From an uncultured Spirochaetaceae bacterium (GTDB lineage: Bacteria; Spirochaetota; Spirochaetia; Sphaerochaetales; Sphaerochaetaceae), in assembly GCA_945910645.1 (NCBI GenBank), contig CAMDZB010000011.1, forward strand, positions 1 to 40,539: a DNA stretch of 40,539 nt, in the 5' to 3' direction. Each line of letters opens with the position of its first letter. The first letter of the stretch is position 1. The notes beneath the pieces are model-generated. The model was not told the DNA's origin. It was given only the letters and a program-made list of their open reading frames with translations, and ran no database searches. Positions 33,220 through 40,539 of the stretch are shown one piece after another. A program made the position numbers and the translations under genes.

Positions 33220-33290
33220 GAAAGAACAAAAAGAGCTAACTCATTGTCCTCGAAGTAGACTTCGTCGTCTTCTTTTTTGGCATTTGTGTT
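33220..33290 (+). terminator. Weak terminator-like hairpin after the chitobiase-domain lipoprotein
   Basis: CGAAG and CTTCG (33250-33263) form a 5-bp stem with loop TAGA, followed by pyrimidines and TTTTTT (33272-33278). It is weak. The 116-base gap holds nothing else I can support. Confidence 0.3.
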
Positions 33291-33300
33291 TTTTGCTAGT

Positions 33301-33816
33301 TTAAAGAGTTGTGCGACAGAATATTCCGGTATTCTTTTCCCATTGGTAAGCCCATCGTTCGTCCCCATTCTCCAGTTTGATTATTCCACAATATTTAAAG
33401 CCCAACTTTAGCACCGTTTTTTGCATCGGTATATTATCCTTATGCGTGTCTATCCTAACATTTGGATATTGCTTAAGGCACCACTCTATGCATTTTGTCC
33501 CAACCCCTTTTTGATAAACGGCAACTGCGATTCTATGTATAAACCCGTAAGGTTTATCGTTCAGCCATTCCCCGTTGTAAATCTTATTATACGTTGGTTC
33601 CTCCCCTATAAAAAAACAAAACACACCAAGGAGTACATCATTCTCAGTGCAAACGTAGCAATGTCCTGCCCTTATATCTTTTAAGACTTTATCTAATATT
33701 TGATCTATGTTTGACCATTGAGTTAAATTACCCTCACTAACCATAAATTCACGTGCACGTAAGTAAATTATTTTAATATCTTCATACTCTTCAACTTTTG
33801 CCTTCCGTATTTCCAT
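33301..33816 (-). CDS. GNAT-family N-acetyltransferase
   Basis: I choose the ATG at 33816, where the protein begins MEIRKAKVEEYEDI, the usual first strand of the GNAT fold; a longer frame from a GTG at 33888 adds 24 residues that do not fit the fold. The core shows GFIHRIAVAVYQKGVGTKCIEW, a variant acetyl-CoA site (Q-K-G-V-G-T), and IDTHKDNIPMQKTVLKLGF. The substrate is unknown. It stands alone between a lipoprotein and the recombinase gene. Confidence 0.8.
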   Translation of the reverse strand: MEIRKAKVEEYEDIKIIYLRAREFMVSEGNLTQWSNIDQILDKVLKDIRAGHCYVCTENDVLLGVFCFFIGEEPTYNKIYNGEWLNDKPYGFIHRIAVAVYQKGVGTKCIEWCLKQYPNVRIDTHKDNIPMQKTVLKLGFKYCGIIKLENGDERWAYQWEKNTGIFCRTTL

Positions 33817-33917
33817 AAGCGTATTGTAACAGAAAGGAATAAGATTTTTACAGAAAAAGGAAGGAATCCCAGAAAATATAGGTTTCACATTTATAATTCC
33901 CTAAACAAGGAGTATAA

Positions 33918-34835
33918 ATGATGAAATACAGAGAATGGTTAAAGATATGGCTTGAAAACTACATAAAACCGTGTGTGCGAGAACGGACATATATGCGATA
34001 TGAACAAATAATTCGAATACACATAGAACCCAAAATTGGCGATCTACAAATTAAAAAAATAACATCGCTGGTTTTACAAACCTTAATCACTGAATTGTTA
34101 AATAATGGGAACACAAAAACTAAGGCGGGATTATCAAGTAACACAGTAAACAATATCATTTCCGTTATACAAGGCTCCATTAAAATGGCACATATGCTTG
34201 GCTACATAAAAGAAAATACGTCTTACGCCATCAAGCGCCCCCGTATTGATGAACACAAAATAGAGTGTTTTTCGCTTATAGAACAAAAGAAAATTGAAAA
34301 TGCAGTATTAAAAAGTGCAAAAACAAAACTCTTCGGCATAATTATATGTTTGTACACCGGACTTCGCATTGGGGAATTAATGGCACTAAGATGGAAAGAT
34401 ATAAACCTAACAAATGGTGTACTTATCGTTTCACATTCTTCCCACGATTCGAAAGGAGGTATTGTTTTTGATGAACCCAAAACTGAAAGTTCAAAACGTA
34501 TAATTCCATTACCAAAACAACTATTACCAAGGTTAAAACATATACAGAAAAACACCCATTCGGAATTTGTTATATCAAATGGAACGTCCCCTATTTCAGT
34601 ACGTTCTTATCAGCGAACTTTTGAACTGCTCTTAAAAAAATTAAGCATTAAACACAGAGGATTTCACTCTCTTCGTCATACATTCGCAACACGAGCTTTA
34701 GAGTGTGGAATGGACGTAAAAACCCTATCTGAAATTCTTGGGCACAAAAACCCAACTATTACGTTAAACCGATATGCTCACTCTTTATTAGAACACAAAG
34801 TTACAATGATGAATCGTCTAGGAGAGCTCTTATGA
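33918..34835 (+). CDS. Phage-type tyrosine recombinase (integrase)
   Basis: The 305-residue protein has an N-terminal SAM-like DNA-binding domain (WLENYIKPCVRERTYMRYEQ) and the complete catalytic set: TGLRIGELMALRW (first Arg), the KTESSKR lysine, HSLRHTFATRALE (HxxR), LGHKNP and the nucleophile in LNRYAH. AAGGAG precedes the ATG. It resembles integrases of Tn916-type and prophage elements, though no excisionase or structural genes are near. It may have carried the restriction-modification and toxin genes that follow. The gap to 35037 holds an inverted repeat (ATGTTCA/TGAACAT, 34834-34864) and the next promoter. Confidence 0.92.
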   Translation: MMKYREWLKIWLENYIKPCVRERTYMRYEQIIRIHIEPKIGDLQIKKITSLVLQTLITELLNNGNTKTKAGLSSNTVNNIISVIQGSIKMAHMLGYIKENTSYAIKRPRIDEHKIECFSLIEQKKIENAVLKSAKTKLFGIIICLYTGLRIGELMALRWKDINLTNGVLIVSHSSHDSKGGIVFDEPKTESSKRIIPLPKQLLPRLKHIQKNTHSEFVISNGTSPISVRSYQRTFELLLKKLSIKHRGFHSLRHTFATRALECGMDVKTLSEILGHKNPTITLNRYAHSLLEHKVTMMNRLGELL

Positions 34836-34923
34836 ATGTTCATAAAATATGCCATTCGCTGAACATTTAGATTTATATAAGCAAACTTGATGCTTTTCAA
34901 CAATAGTCAACAAATAAAAAACA

Positions 34924-34952
34924 TTAACTTTTTCTCCGTTATAGTCTATAAT
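34924..34952 (+). promoter_or_regulatory. Promoter of the type III restriction-modification operon
   Basis: TTAACT (34924-34929) and a perfect TATAAT (34947-34952) are spaced by 17 bases, about 85 bases before the mod ATG at 35038. GGAGG lies ten bases before that ATG. Confidence 0.5.
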
Positions 34953-35037
34953 ACGTACATAAACTGGCATATTCGATGAACAAAACTGTTTCTCATAGGG
35001 TTCATGGAATACCAAAAATCCATGGAGGAACATCCCG

Positions 35038-36723
35038 ATGTCAACAAACGTTTCAAAAGAAAAGCGTGATGCACTCATTTCAAAAATAAATGCTATTAAA
35101 GAGTACATCTTGTCTCATTCACAAGATGAAAATGCTTTAAATCTTCTTTCTTACACAAACGAGATTGAAAATGAACTCCGTGCTAAAAGATTTGGTCTTG
35201 TATTTGAGGAACATCTTGAAAAAATTGATGAAGTACTTTCAAATCATTTGCCATATCTCAAAGAGGAAGAAAAACTGTTTATAGATAACGGTGGTGAAAT
35301 GAATTTTCTCATTGAAGGAGACAACCTGGCTTCCTTAAATTTGCTGTTGAAAACCCACAAGGGCAAGATTGATTTAATTTACATAGATCCGCCTTACAAC
35401 ACGGGCAACAAGGATTTTATATACGATGATAATTTTGTTGACAGCACAGATACATTCCGCCACAGCAAGTGGCTTTCGTTTATGGAGAAACGCCTTAGAC
35501 TTGCTAGAAAACTGCTCTCTGAAAACGGTGTGATTTTCATAAGCATTGATGAACACGAATTTGCTGAATTGAAGTTGTTATGTGATAGTGTGTTTGGGGA
35601 AGATAAATTTGTAGCGTGTGTTTGTGTAAAAGGTAATCCAAGAGGTCGCCAATCAAGTACATATTTTGCACAAGTTCATGATTCTTTACTCGTTTATAGA
35701 CGGACAGAAAAAACAATGCTTATGGGCTTTCCAATAAGTGATGATGAAAAGAAAAAACGATTTAATAAATTAGACGAAAACAATGTTCCATATGAAGAGT
35801 GGGAATTGAGAAAAAGAGGAGCAGACTCGAAAAGACAAGATTCCCCTAATTTGTGGTTTCCTATTTATTATAATATAAAGTATGGTATTTCTACTAATAA
35901 AAAGTCTGATGATGATATTGTTATTTTGCCAAAATTAAGCGATGGCTCGGATGGTCGTTGGCGTTGGAGTAAGGAAAAAGTAGAAAAAGATAAATGTAGA
36001 TTGTATGTTAGAAAGAACAATAAGGATATATACAACATATATGAACGCAAATATATTGAAGAAAAATCAAAGCAATTAGCACCTACAATTTGGGACTATC
36101 CCGAGGTTAATACAGAATTAGGGACTAAAATTTTAAAGGAATTGTTACAAGGAGAAGCGGAGTTTAATTTTCCCAAACCCATAGGGTTGATTATTCGTAT
36201 TTTACTTATGTACCCATCTTCCTCTTCCACCGTTCTCGACTTCTTTGCAGGCAGTGGCACCACAGGACACGCTGTGTTGAAACTGAATGCAGAAGACGGA
36301 GGAAAACGCAAGTTTATACTTTGTACAAACAATGAAAACAACATTGCCAGGAACGTGTGCTATGAACGTATTAAGCGTGTTATCAACAAAGAAGAATATA
36401 AAGCAAGCCTTAAATATTTCAAAGTAGACTATTTGTCTATCAGCGATAAACTATACTACGAATATGCCGATGAATTGTTAAAGCATGTTCGTGAACTTGT
36501 AGAGCTGGAAAACGGCATAAACTTTAATGACAATAGCGAAATTGCAATTATTCTTACTGAAGATGAACTTGACGAGTTTACAAAAACTATCCCGTCCTCA
36601 TGTAAAAAAATATACCTTGGACACGATATCTTACTTTCTCTTGACCAAGAACAAGAACTGAAAAAGCGAAACATTCAGATAAATATAATCCCCGATTACT
36701 ACTACAACGAGGAGAGCATCTAA
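35038..36723 (+). CDS. Type III restriction-modification methyltransferase (Mod)
   Basis: The 561-residue protein methylates DNA at adenine N6. The catalytic motif DPPYNTG (residues 117-123) comes before the S-adenosylmethionine motif DFFAGSGTTGHAV (about 400), the order of beta-class methyltransferases and of type III Mod proteins. The central region (about 200-340) is the variable target-recognition domain. The N-terminal 90 residues are helical. I see no simple sequence repeat in the gene that would make it phase-variable. It overlaps the res gene by one base (TAATG). Confidence 0.9.
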   Translation: MSTNVSKEKRDALISKINAIKEYILSHSQDENALNLLSYTNEIENELRAKRFGLVFEEHLEKIDEVLSNHLPYLKEEEKLFIDNGGEMNFLIEGDNLASLNLLLKTHKGKIDLIYIDPPYNTGNKDFIYDDNFVDSTDTFRHSKWLSFMEKRLRLARKLLSENGVIFISIDEHEFAELKLLCDSVFGEDKFVACVCVKGNPRGRQSSTYFAQVHDSLLVYRRTEKTMLMGFPISDDEKKKRFNKLDENNVPYEEWELRKRGADSKRQDSPNLWFPIYYNIKYGISTNKKSDDDIVILPKLSDGSDGRWRWSKEKVEKDKCRLYVRKNNKDIYNIYERKYIEEKSKQLAPTIWDYPEVNTELGTKILKELLQGEAEFNFPKPIGLIIRILLMYPSSSSTVLDFFAGSGTTGHAVLKLNAEDGGKRKFILCTNNENNIARNVCYERIKRVINKEEYKASLKYFKVDYLSISDKLYYEYADELLKHVRELVELENGINFNDNSEIAIILTEDELDEFTKTIPSSCKKIYLGHDILLSLDQEQELKKRNIQINIIPDYYYNEESI

Positions 36724-38924
36724 TGGAACTAATGGATTTTCAAAAAAATGCAATTAAAGAATTACTCAGTGCAATGAACGATGATAAAATTCGTGAAATC
36801 ATTCTAAAAAGCCCAACTGGAAGTGGCAAAACCATAATGCTCTCTCACTTTATGAGTAAATACACAAGAGAAAAGTCAAAAACCGTTTTCGTGTGGCTTA
36901 CTCCAGGAAAAGGAAATCTCGAAGAACAGAGCAAAACAAAAATGGATAAATACATTCACAATGCTTCCACTAAACTACTCTCCGATGTAATGACAAATGG
37001 TTTTGAAGAAAACGATTTTTGTTTTATCAACTGGGAAAAACTCACAAAAAAGGGCAACAATGCTCTTAAAGAAAGTGAAAGAACTAATTTTCTTGAATGG
37101 GTAGAAAAGGCATTAAACAATGGGCTTTCATTTAAAATAATAGTGGATGAAAGCCACCAAAACTTTACAGAAAAAGCCGATAGTATTATACAACTTTTTC
37201 ACACAGATAAAATCATTCGCTCGTCGGCCACTCCCAAAAAAGATAATAAAGCAAAACTTATTGAAATTAAAGAAGAAGATGTTATCGGCGAGGGACTTAT
37301 AAAAAAATTACTCGTTATAAACGAAAATTTTCCTCAAGTGATAAAAACAGACAATCAAACTTATTATCTTCTTGAACAAGCCGTAAAAAAACAAATAGAA
37401 ATTCAATCTGTTTTTGTATCAAAAGACACTTCTATTAATCCCCTTATTATTGTACAAATACCAAACAATAGCACCGCACTTTTAGAAACAGTAAAAAAGT
37501 ATTTTAAAGATCTTAATATTACAACTGAAAACGGAAAACTTGCAATTTGGCTTTCTGATGAGCACAAAAACATAGAAAGCATTTCTGATAACAATGCTGA
37601 GCAAAAAGTTTTAATTATGAAACAAGCCATAGCAACAGGATGGGATTGCCCAAGGGCCTACATCTTAGTGAAACTTCGTGAAAATATGGATGAAACTTTT
37701 GAAATTCAAACAATAGGTAGAATCCGTCGTATGCCAGAGGCAAAGCATTATGAAAATCATCTACTTGATTGCTGCTATCTTTACACATTTGACGAAAAAT
37801 TCGTATCCGGTGTTAAGATGGCATTAGGTAAAGGAGCACTAGAATCAAAAGAGCTTTTTCTTAAAAACGAATATAAAAATATCACATTAATATCAGAGCA
37901 AAGAGGAATATTAACAGACATAACCACAGATCAAAGAAGAACCAGAAGTTCCATAAACAAGCATTTCAGAAATACTTTCAATCTAACCAATGACAAGAAA
38001 AAAAATAAGGAACAACTAGCATCCCACGAATTCAAATTTTCAGATACTATAGATACTTACACTAAATCTGGAAATATTTCTAACATTTCAGAATCAAAAA
38101 GTGTCAATAATCTTAATATTATAACCGTCAAAGAAGTTCCTAACACACATAAACACGGTCAAGATTTACGTCATGCAATTGGATTAATCGCTCTTGAAAT
38201 TAACAAAGACTACAACACAACGAGAAGTATAATAGACTGCCTGTTCTTTGAGAAAATTCAATATCAGGACAAATTACTATCTTTAAATGCAAAAGAACTT
38301 TATTCTTTTGTATTAAACAATGTTGATTTGTTAAGACACAATTTTCGCAACGCTATGGCCACACAACTTCAAGAGAGAAATATCGATTCTCTTTCTCTCA
38401 AATCTCAAAAAGAATTCAAGATTCCTCACACTCTTAATTTTACATACAACGCAAACAGTAAAGACCAAAGTGAAAGTGAAAAAAATGTTTATAAAGGATA
38501 CCTGTTTTCAGCAGAACCACGTTCAGCCTCAGAAAAAAAATTCGAAAACTTTTGTGAAGAATCAAATGCAGTTGAATGGCTATATAAAAACGGAGATAAG
38601 GGGGGTGAATACTTTTCTATAGTGTACGAAGATAACAGCGGCAAACAAAAACTGTTCTATCCCGACTACATATTATCTGTAAAAGGTGAAACATGGATTG
38701 TGGAAACAAAAGGCGGATTTGACAAAGAAGGAAACAGCGAAGACATCGATATATTTTCAGAAAAAAAATTTGAGGCATTAAAAAACTATCTTCATACTTA
38801 TAAATTGAAGGGCGGTTTCGTCCGATACGACACAAAAAGCGAAAAACTTTGCATTTGCCTTAATAACTATACCAACGACATTAATTCTGATGATTGGCAA
38901 CTTCTTAAAAACGTTTTCCACTAA
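36723..38924 (+). CDS. Type III restriction enzyme, helicase/nuclease subunit (Res)
   Basis: The 733-residue protein has the helicase Walker A motif SPTGSGKT (30-37), IVDESHQNF (DExH box, about 141), SSATP (motif III) and IQTIGRIRRM (motif VI). The C-terminal nuclease motif is YPDYILSV followed by WIVETKGGFD (PD-(D/E)xK, about 645-665). With Mod it forms the restriction complex that cuts DNA bearing two unmethylated sites. Both subunits look intact. It is shorter than classical Res proteins (about 900-1000 residues). Its stop overlaps the convergent antitoxin gene by a few bases. Confidence 0.9.
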   Translation: MELMDFQKNAIKELLSAMNDDKIREIILKSPTGSGKTIMLSHFMSKYTREKSKTVFVWLTPGKGNLEEQSKTKMDKYIHNASTKLLSDVMTNGFEENDFCFINWEKLTKKGNNALKESERTNFLEWVEKALNNGLSFKIIVDESHQNFTEKADSIIQLFHTDKIIRSSATPKKDNKAKLIEIKEEDVIGEGLIKKLLVINENFPQVIKTDNQTYYLLEQAVKKQIEIQSVFVSKDTSINPLIIVQIPNNSTALLETVKKYFKDLNITTENGKLAIWLSDEHKNIESISDNNAEQKVLIMKQAIATGWDCPRAYILVKLRENMDETFEIQTIGRIRRMPEAKHYENHLLDCCYLYTFDEKFVSGVKMALGKGALESKELFLKNEYKNITLISEQRGILTDITTDQRRTRSSINKHFRNTFNLTNDKKKNKEQLASHEFKFSDTIDTYTKSGNISNISESKSVNNLNIITVKEVPNTHKHGQDLRHAIGLIALEINKDYNTTRSIIDCLFFEKIQYQDKLLSLNAKELYSFVLNNVDLLRHNFRNAMATQLQERNIDSLSLKSQKEFKIPHTLNFTYNANSKDQSESEKNVYKGYLFSAEPRSASEKKFENFCEESNAVEWLYKNGDKGGEYFSIVYEDNSGKQKLFYPDYILSVKGETWIVETKGGFDKEGNSEDIDIFSEKKFEALKNYLHTYKLKGGFVRYDTKSEKLCICLNNYTNDINSDDWQLLKNVFH

Positions 38925-39610
38925 CTCTCGCTGTTCACCCCACTCCAATTGTTCATTACATCCTTCATCGGGCTTTCTAGCAAATCCTCAACGCCACATC
39001 CAAGCACACGGGACAACTTATAAAGAGTGTGAGCCTCTGCTTTATCAATGTCGTTCACACGTTGTTCGTAAAGTTGTATTGAACGAATATTCACTCCCGA
39101 AAGATATGCAAGTTCACTCTGCGATAACTTCTTGTATTTACGGAATTTACGTAATTTTGTTTCCAACACGACGGCGTTATAACGCCTATCCATCTCATCA
39201 ATAAAACAAGTTATATCCATTTCGTGATATAGCGGATACATGGCGATAATCTCACTAAGTGGAATACGCCTGAAAATTTCCTTGAAACGTTTTGCGGTTT
39301 TCCATTGATATTGTGCCAATGCCCACCCCGCCCAATATTCAGGAGTACGACCTTTTGAAAATGTGGGATGGGGAAACTCAACGCCGGGATAAACCTCGCT
39401 TAAAATGTCCATCACGAGTTCAACACCAGACCGACCAGAAACTATCGCTGGATTTCCACGCTCAAATTGAACGGATTTATTTGACATAACAAACAGTTTC
39501 ATAAACCAATCAGAAGAGAATTTGCAGACATTTATTGCATAATCAAAAGCGTTTGCCAAACTTCTCTTCGCATCACTCAAATACAATTCGCTGTATGCGT
39601 GGATCGTCAT
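38921..39610 (-). CDS. Antitoxin-type protein with C-terminal XRE helix-turn-helix
   Basis: The 229-residue protein ends in an XRE-type helix-turn-helix (LRKFRKYKKLSQSELAYLSG, then IRSIQLYEQ, residues about 155-215). The N-terminal 150 residues are a conserved domain of unknown fold often found beside DUF3990 toxins (for example NPAIVSGRSGVELVMDILSE). It starts 38 bases inside the toxin gene, GAGG lying before the ATG, so it is translated after it. It likely neutralises the toxin and represses the operon through the palindrome at 40306. Confidence 0.75.
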   Translation of the reverse strand: MTIHAYSELYLSDAKRSLANAFDYAINVCKFSSDWFMKLFVMSNKSVQFERGNPAIVSGRSGVELVMDILSEVYPGVEFPHPTFSKGRTPEYWAGWALAQYQWKTAKRFKEIFRRIPLSEIIAMYPLYHEMDITCFIDEMDRRYNAVVLETKLRKFRKYKKLSQSELAYLSGVNIRSIQLYEQRVNDIDKAEAHTLYKLSRVLGCGVEDLLESPMKDVMNNWSGVNSES

Positions 39611-40271
39611 TTTTTATTTCCTCTCTTAAAATATCCATCACGAAGATATCATCCTTATATGAATGCTTTTGCTTTAATTCTTTTTGATATGTTGATCTTG
39701 CATTCCTATCTCTGTCGTTAAATTTTGTGTAGTATTCTTCTTTATCAACAGATTCTGAATTTATGAATTCAATTTGACTGAAAGCCTTTTCTGATATAAG
39801 AACAGTTTGCATTCCAAGTTTGCCAAGGTATAGAGCTTGATTTAAACTCCTTAACGGCAAAGTATTACTTACAAAAGATTCAGCATATGAAAAAAATGAA
39901 TCATCTGCACGGTATCCTATAACAACATCGTATCCACTCAAGTCCAATGCAAAGTTTTCAACAACATAATTTCTTGCATCTATAGCTATTTCATCTTGTA
40001 GTGTAAATAAACGGTTTTTAAGCAACAATCCTATCCAATTCAATACAGTGTAATTTCCGTCAAAAAGATTAATTACCTTCAATCCTTTGGTATTAAAGGA
40101 ATATTCATTAACAAAACCATCAGCATTATTTTTACAAGCCCATTCCCTTGCCATTTCAGGGATTTGTGTACAATAAAATCCTTGTCCATAATCATTGTGC
40201 TTCCTCCCTAAACCGAGTTGTGGTGTTTTAATAATATGATCGGATCCATGCAAAAGTTTAACAGTTGACAC
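39573..40271 (-). CDS. DUF3990-family toxin (ADP-ribosyltransferase fold)
   Basis: I choose the GTG at 40271, which has GAGGAG eight bases upstream; a longer frame from TTG at 40298 lacks one. The 232-residue product begins STVKLLHGSDHIIKTPQLGL and continues DYGQGFYCTQIPEMAREWAC, the DUF3990 signature. This family belongs to the ADP-ribosyltransferase superfamily and occurs as the toxin of toxin-antitoxin pairs. The late FDGNYTVLNWIGLLL segment is typical. It overlaps the downstream HTH gene by 38 bases. Its cellular target is unknown. Confidence 0.8.
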   Translation of the reverse strand: MSTVKLLHGSDHIIKTPQLGLGRKHNDYGQGFYCTQIPEMAREWACKNNADGFVNEYSFNTKGLKVINLFDGNYTVLNWIGLLLKNRLFTLQDEIAIDARNYVVENFALDLSGYDVVIGYRADDSFFSYAESFVSNTLPLRSLNQALYLGKLGMQTVLISEKAFSQIEFINSESVDKEEYYTKFNDRDRNARSTYQKELKQKHSYKDDIFVMDILREEIKNDDPRIQRIVFE

Positions 40272-40302
40272 AATAAGAGTCTCCTCTTCATTTATCAAAA
40301 TA

Positions 40303-40332
40303 ATTATATCATTACAATGATATAAATGTAAA
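40303..40332 (-). promoter_or_regulatory. Toxin-antitoxin promoter with 18-bp palindromic operator
   Basis: On the minus strand TTTACA (40327-40332) and TATAAT (40303-40308) are spaced by 18 bases. The 18-bp palindrome ATATCATTACAATGATAT (40306-40323, plus strand) fills the spacer and touches the -10 box, an ideal site for autorepression by the HTH partner. Confidence 0.65.
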
Positions 40333-40351
40333 TAGTCACAAAGATCACGCT

Positions 40352-40378
40352 AAATAAAAAAAAACACCTTTCGGTGTT
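40352..40378 (-). terminator. Terminator of tRNA-like unit 1
   Basis: On the minus strand AACACC, loop GAAA and GGTGTT form a 6-bp stem (40363-40378) followed by nine T. The same hairpin recurs at 40476-40491 with loop GCAA. Confidence 0.85.
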
Positions 40379-40386
40379 CTTCTTTT

Positions 40387-40464
40387 GGAGGTAAGGGGAC
40401 TCGAACTGGTGAACTCTCACTTCGTTTCTCTCTCGTGGTGGGTCACGGGTTCTTCGCCCCCTCC
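40387..40464 (-). ncRNA. tRNA-like RNA, unit 1 of a tandem array
   Basis: Read on the minus strand, the 78-nt unit begins GGAGGGGGCG and ends TTCGAGTCCCCTTACCTCC plus A, like a tRNA T-loop and acceptor 3' strand. The 5' and 3' ends can pair (GGAGG with CCTCC), but the T-stem does not form and no normal anticodon arm is clear. Two small hairpins (CGTG/CACG and GTGA/TCAC) lie inside. It is followed by a terminator. It is either a degenerate tRNA or a tRNA-derived small RNA. Confidence 0.45.
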
Positions 40465-40539
40465 AAATAAAAAAAAACACCTTGCGGTGTTCTTCTTTTG
40501 GAGGTAAGGGGACTCGAACTGGTGAACTCTCACTTCGTT

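Larger units (their letters stand above)
24460..40539. mobile_element. Probable genomic island (accessory region)
   Basis: From about 24.5 kb to the end, the sequence is visibly richer in A+T than the left part and the gene content changes from core metabolism to accessory functions. These are a RiPP cluster, a broken BspA gene, Fic, a tyrosine recombinase, type III restriction-modification and a toxin-antitoxin pair. A 216-bp repeat occurs twice inside it. The right end is an array of tRNA-like units, whose tRNA-type 3' end is the kind of sequence phage integrases use. No matching att site was found near 24.5 kb, so the limits are approximate and the region may be several insertions. Confidence 0.4.
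40352..40539 (-). repeat. 113-bp tandem repeat array of tRNA-like units
   Basis: The block from 40352 repeats at 40465 with a period of exactly 113 bases and, in the 75 bases visible, only one difference (loop base 40371 versus 40484). Each unit holds the tRNA-like RNA and its own terminator on the minus strand. The array runs off the window, so its copy number is unknown. Confidence 0.9.

Noticed and set aside
33185-33300. Small acidic coding remnant on the minus strand (KKEDDEVYFEDNE)
   Set aside because: The stretch is too short, has no start signal and overlaps a hairpin; it cannot be distinguished from chance.
35038-36723. Phase-variable mod gene
   Set aside because: No simple sequence repeat or long homopolymer was seen in the coding sequence.
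40352-40539. CRISPR array or type III toxin-antitoxin RNA repeats
   Set aside because: There is no spacer variation as in CRISPR, and each 113-bp unit carries a terminator, unlike the short repeats of ToxI-type RNAs. The neighbouring toxin is DUF3990, not ToxN.

Overview
The window looks like chromosomal DNA of an anaerobic, gut-type spirochaete (Treponema/Sphaerochaeta-like). This is inferred from gene content only: several large surface lipoproteins with InlB-type repeats, BspA-type leucine-rich repeats and sulfatase-modifying-factor (FGE) folds, an acyl-CoA synthetase tail, a YgeW-type knotted carbamoyltransferase, phosphate acetyltransferase, and a GlpA-like/GlpB-like oxidoreductase pair. 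The standard genetic code fits, because TGA is used as a stop.

Left part (1-24.5 kb, housekeeping and surface proteins, mostly minus strand). It holds the end of an acyl-CoA synthetase followed by a TetR regulator (+), then on the minus strand topA, ygeW with a clear promoter and operator palindrome, and the rpmF-acpP-rnc cluster whose RNase III lacks the dsRNA-binding domain. Next come two FGE-fold lipoproteins in one operon, a lipoprotein of about 2280 residues built from composite InlB-like modules and two BspA leucine-rich blocks, a SpoU-type methyltransferase, pta with a PflX-type radical SAM protein, a plus-strand solute-binding-type lipoprotein, and an rnz, glpA-like, glpB-like operon.

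Right part (24.5-40.5 kb, accessory, visibly richer in A+T). The central item is a compact RiPP-type cluster at 24.9-27.8 kb: a P-loop NTPase, an unlisted 37-residue Cys-rich precursor peptide (27152-27265), a PqqD/radical-SAM/SPASM maturase and a metal-dependent amidohydrolase. A terminator-like hairpin lies just after the precursor gene. The operon leader carries a run of nine G and a run of thirteen T, which suggests phase-variable expression. After that come a small-protein operon (zinc ribbon, broken BspA fragment, two membrane proteins), a Fic AMP-transferase, a chitobiase-domain lipoprotein, a GNAT acetyltransferase, a tyrosine recombinase, a complete type III restriction-modification pair and a DUF3990/HTH toxin-antitoxin pair. 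A 216-bp sequence occurs twice (27972 and 31245, about 97% identical, no gaps) and supplies the start codon of the Fic gene. The window ends inside a 113-bp tandem array of tRNA-like units, each with its own terminator on the minus strand.

The right part reads as a genomic island of defence, toxin and peptide genes next to an integrase. The best candidates for something undescribed are the RiPP cluster with its homopolymer-controlled promoter, and the tRNA-like tandem array.
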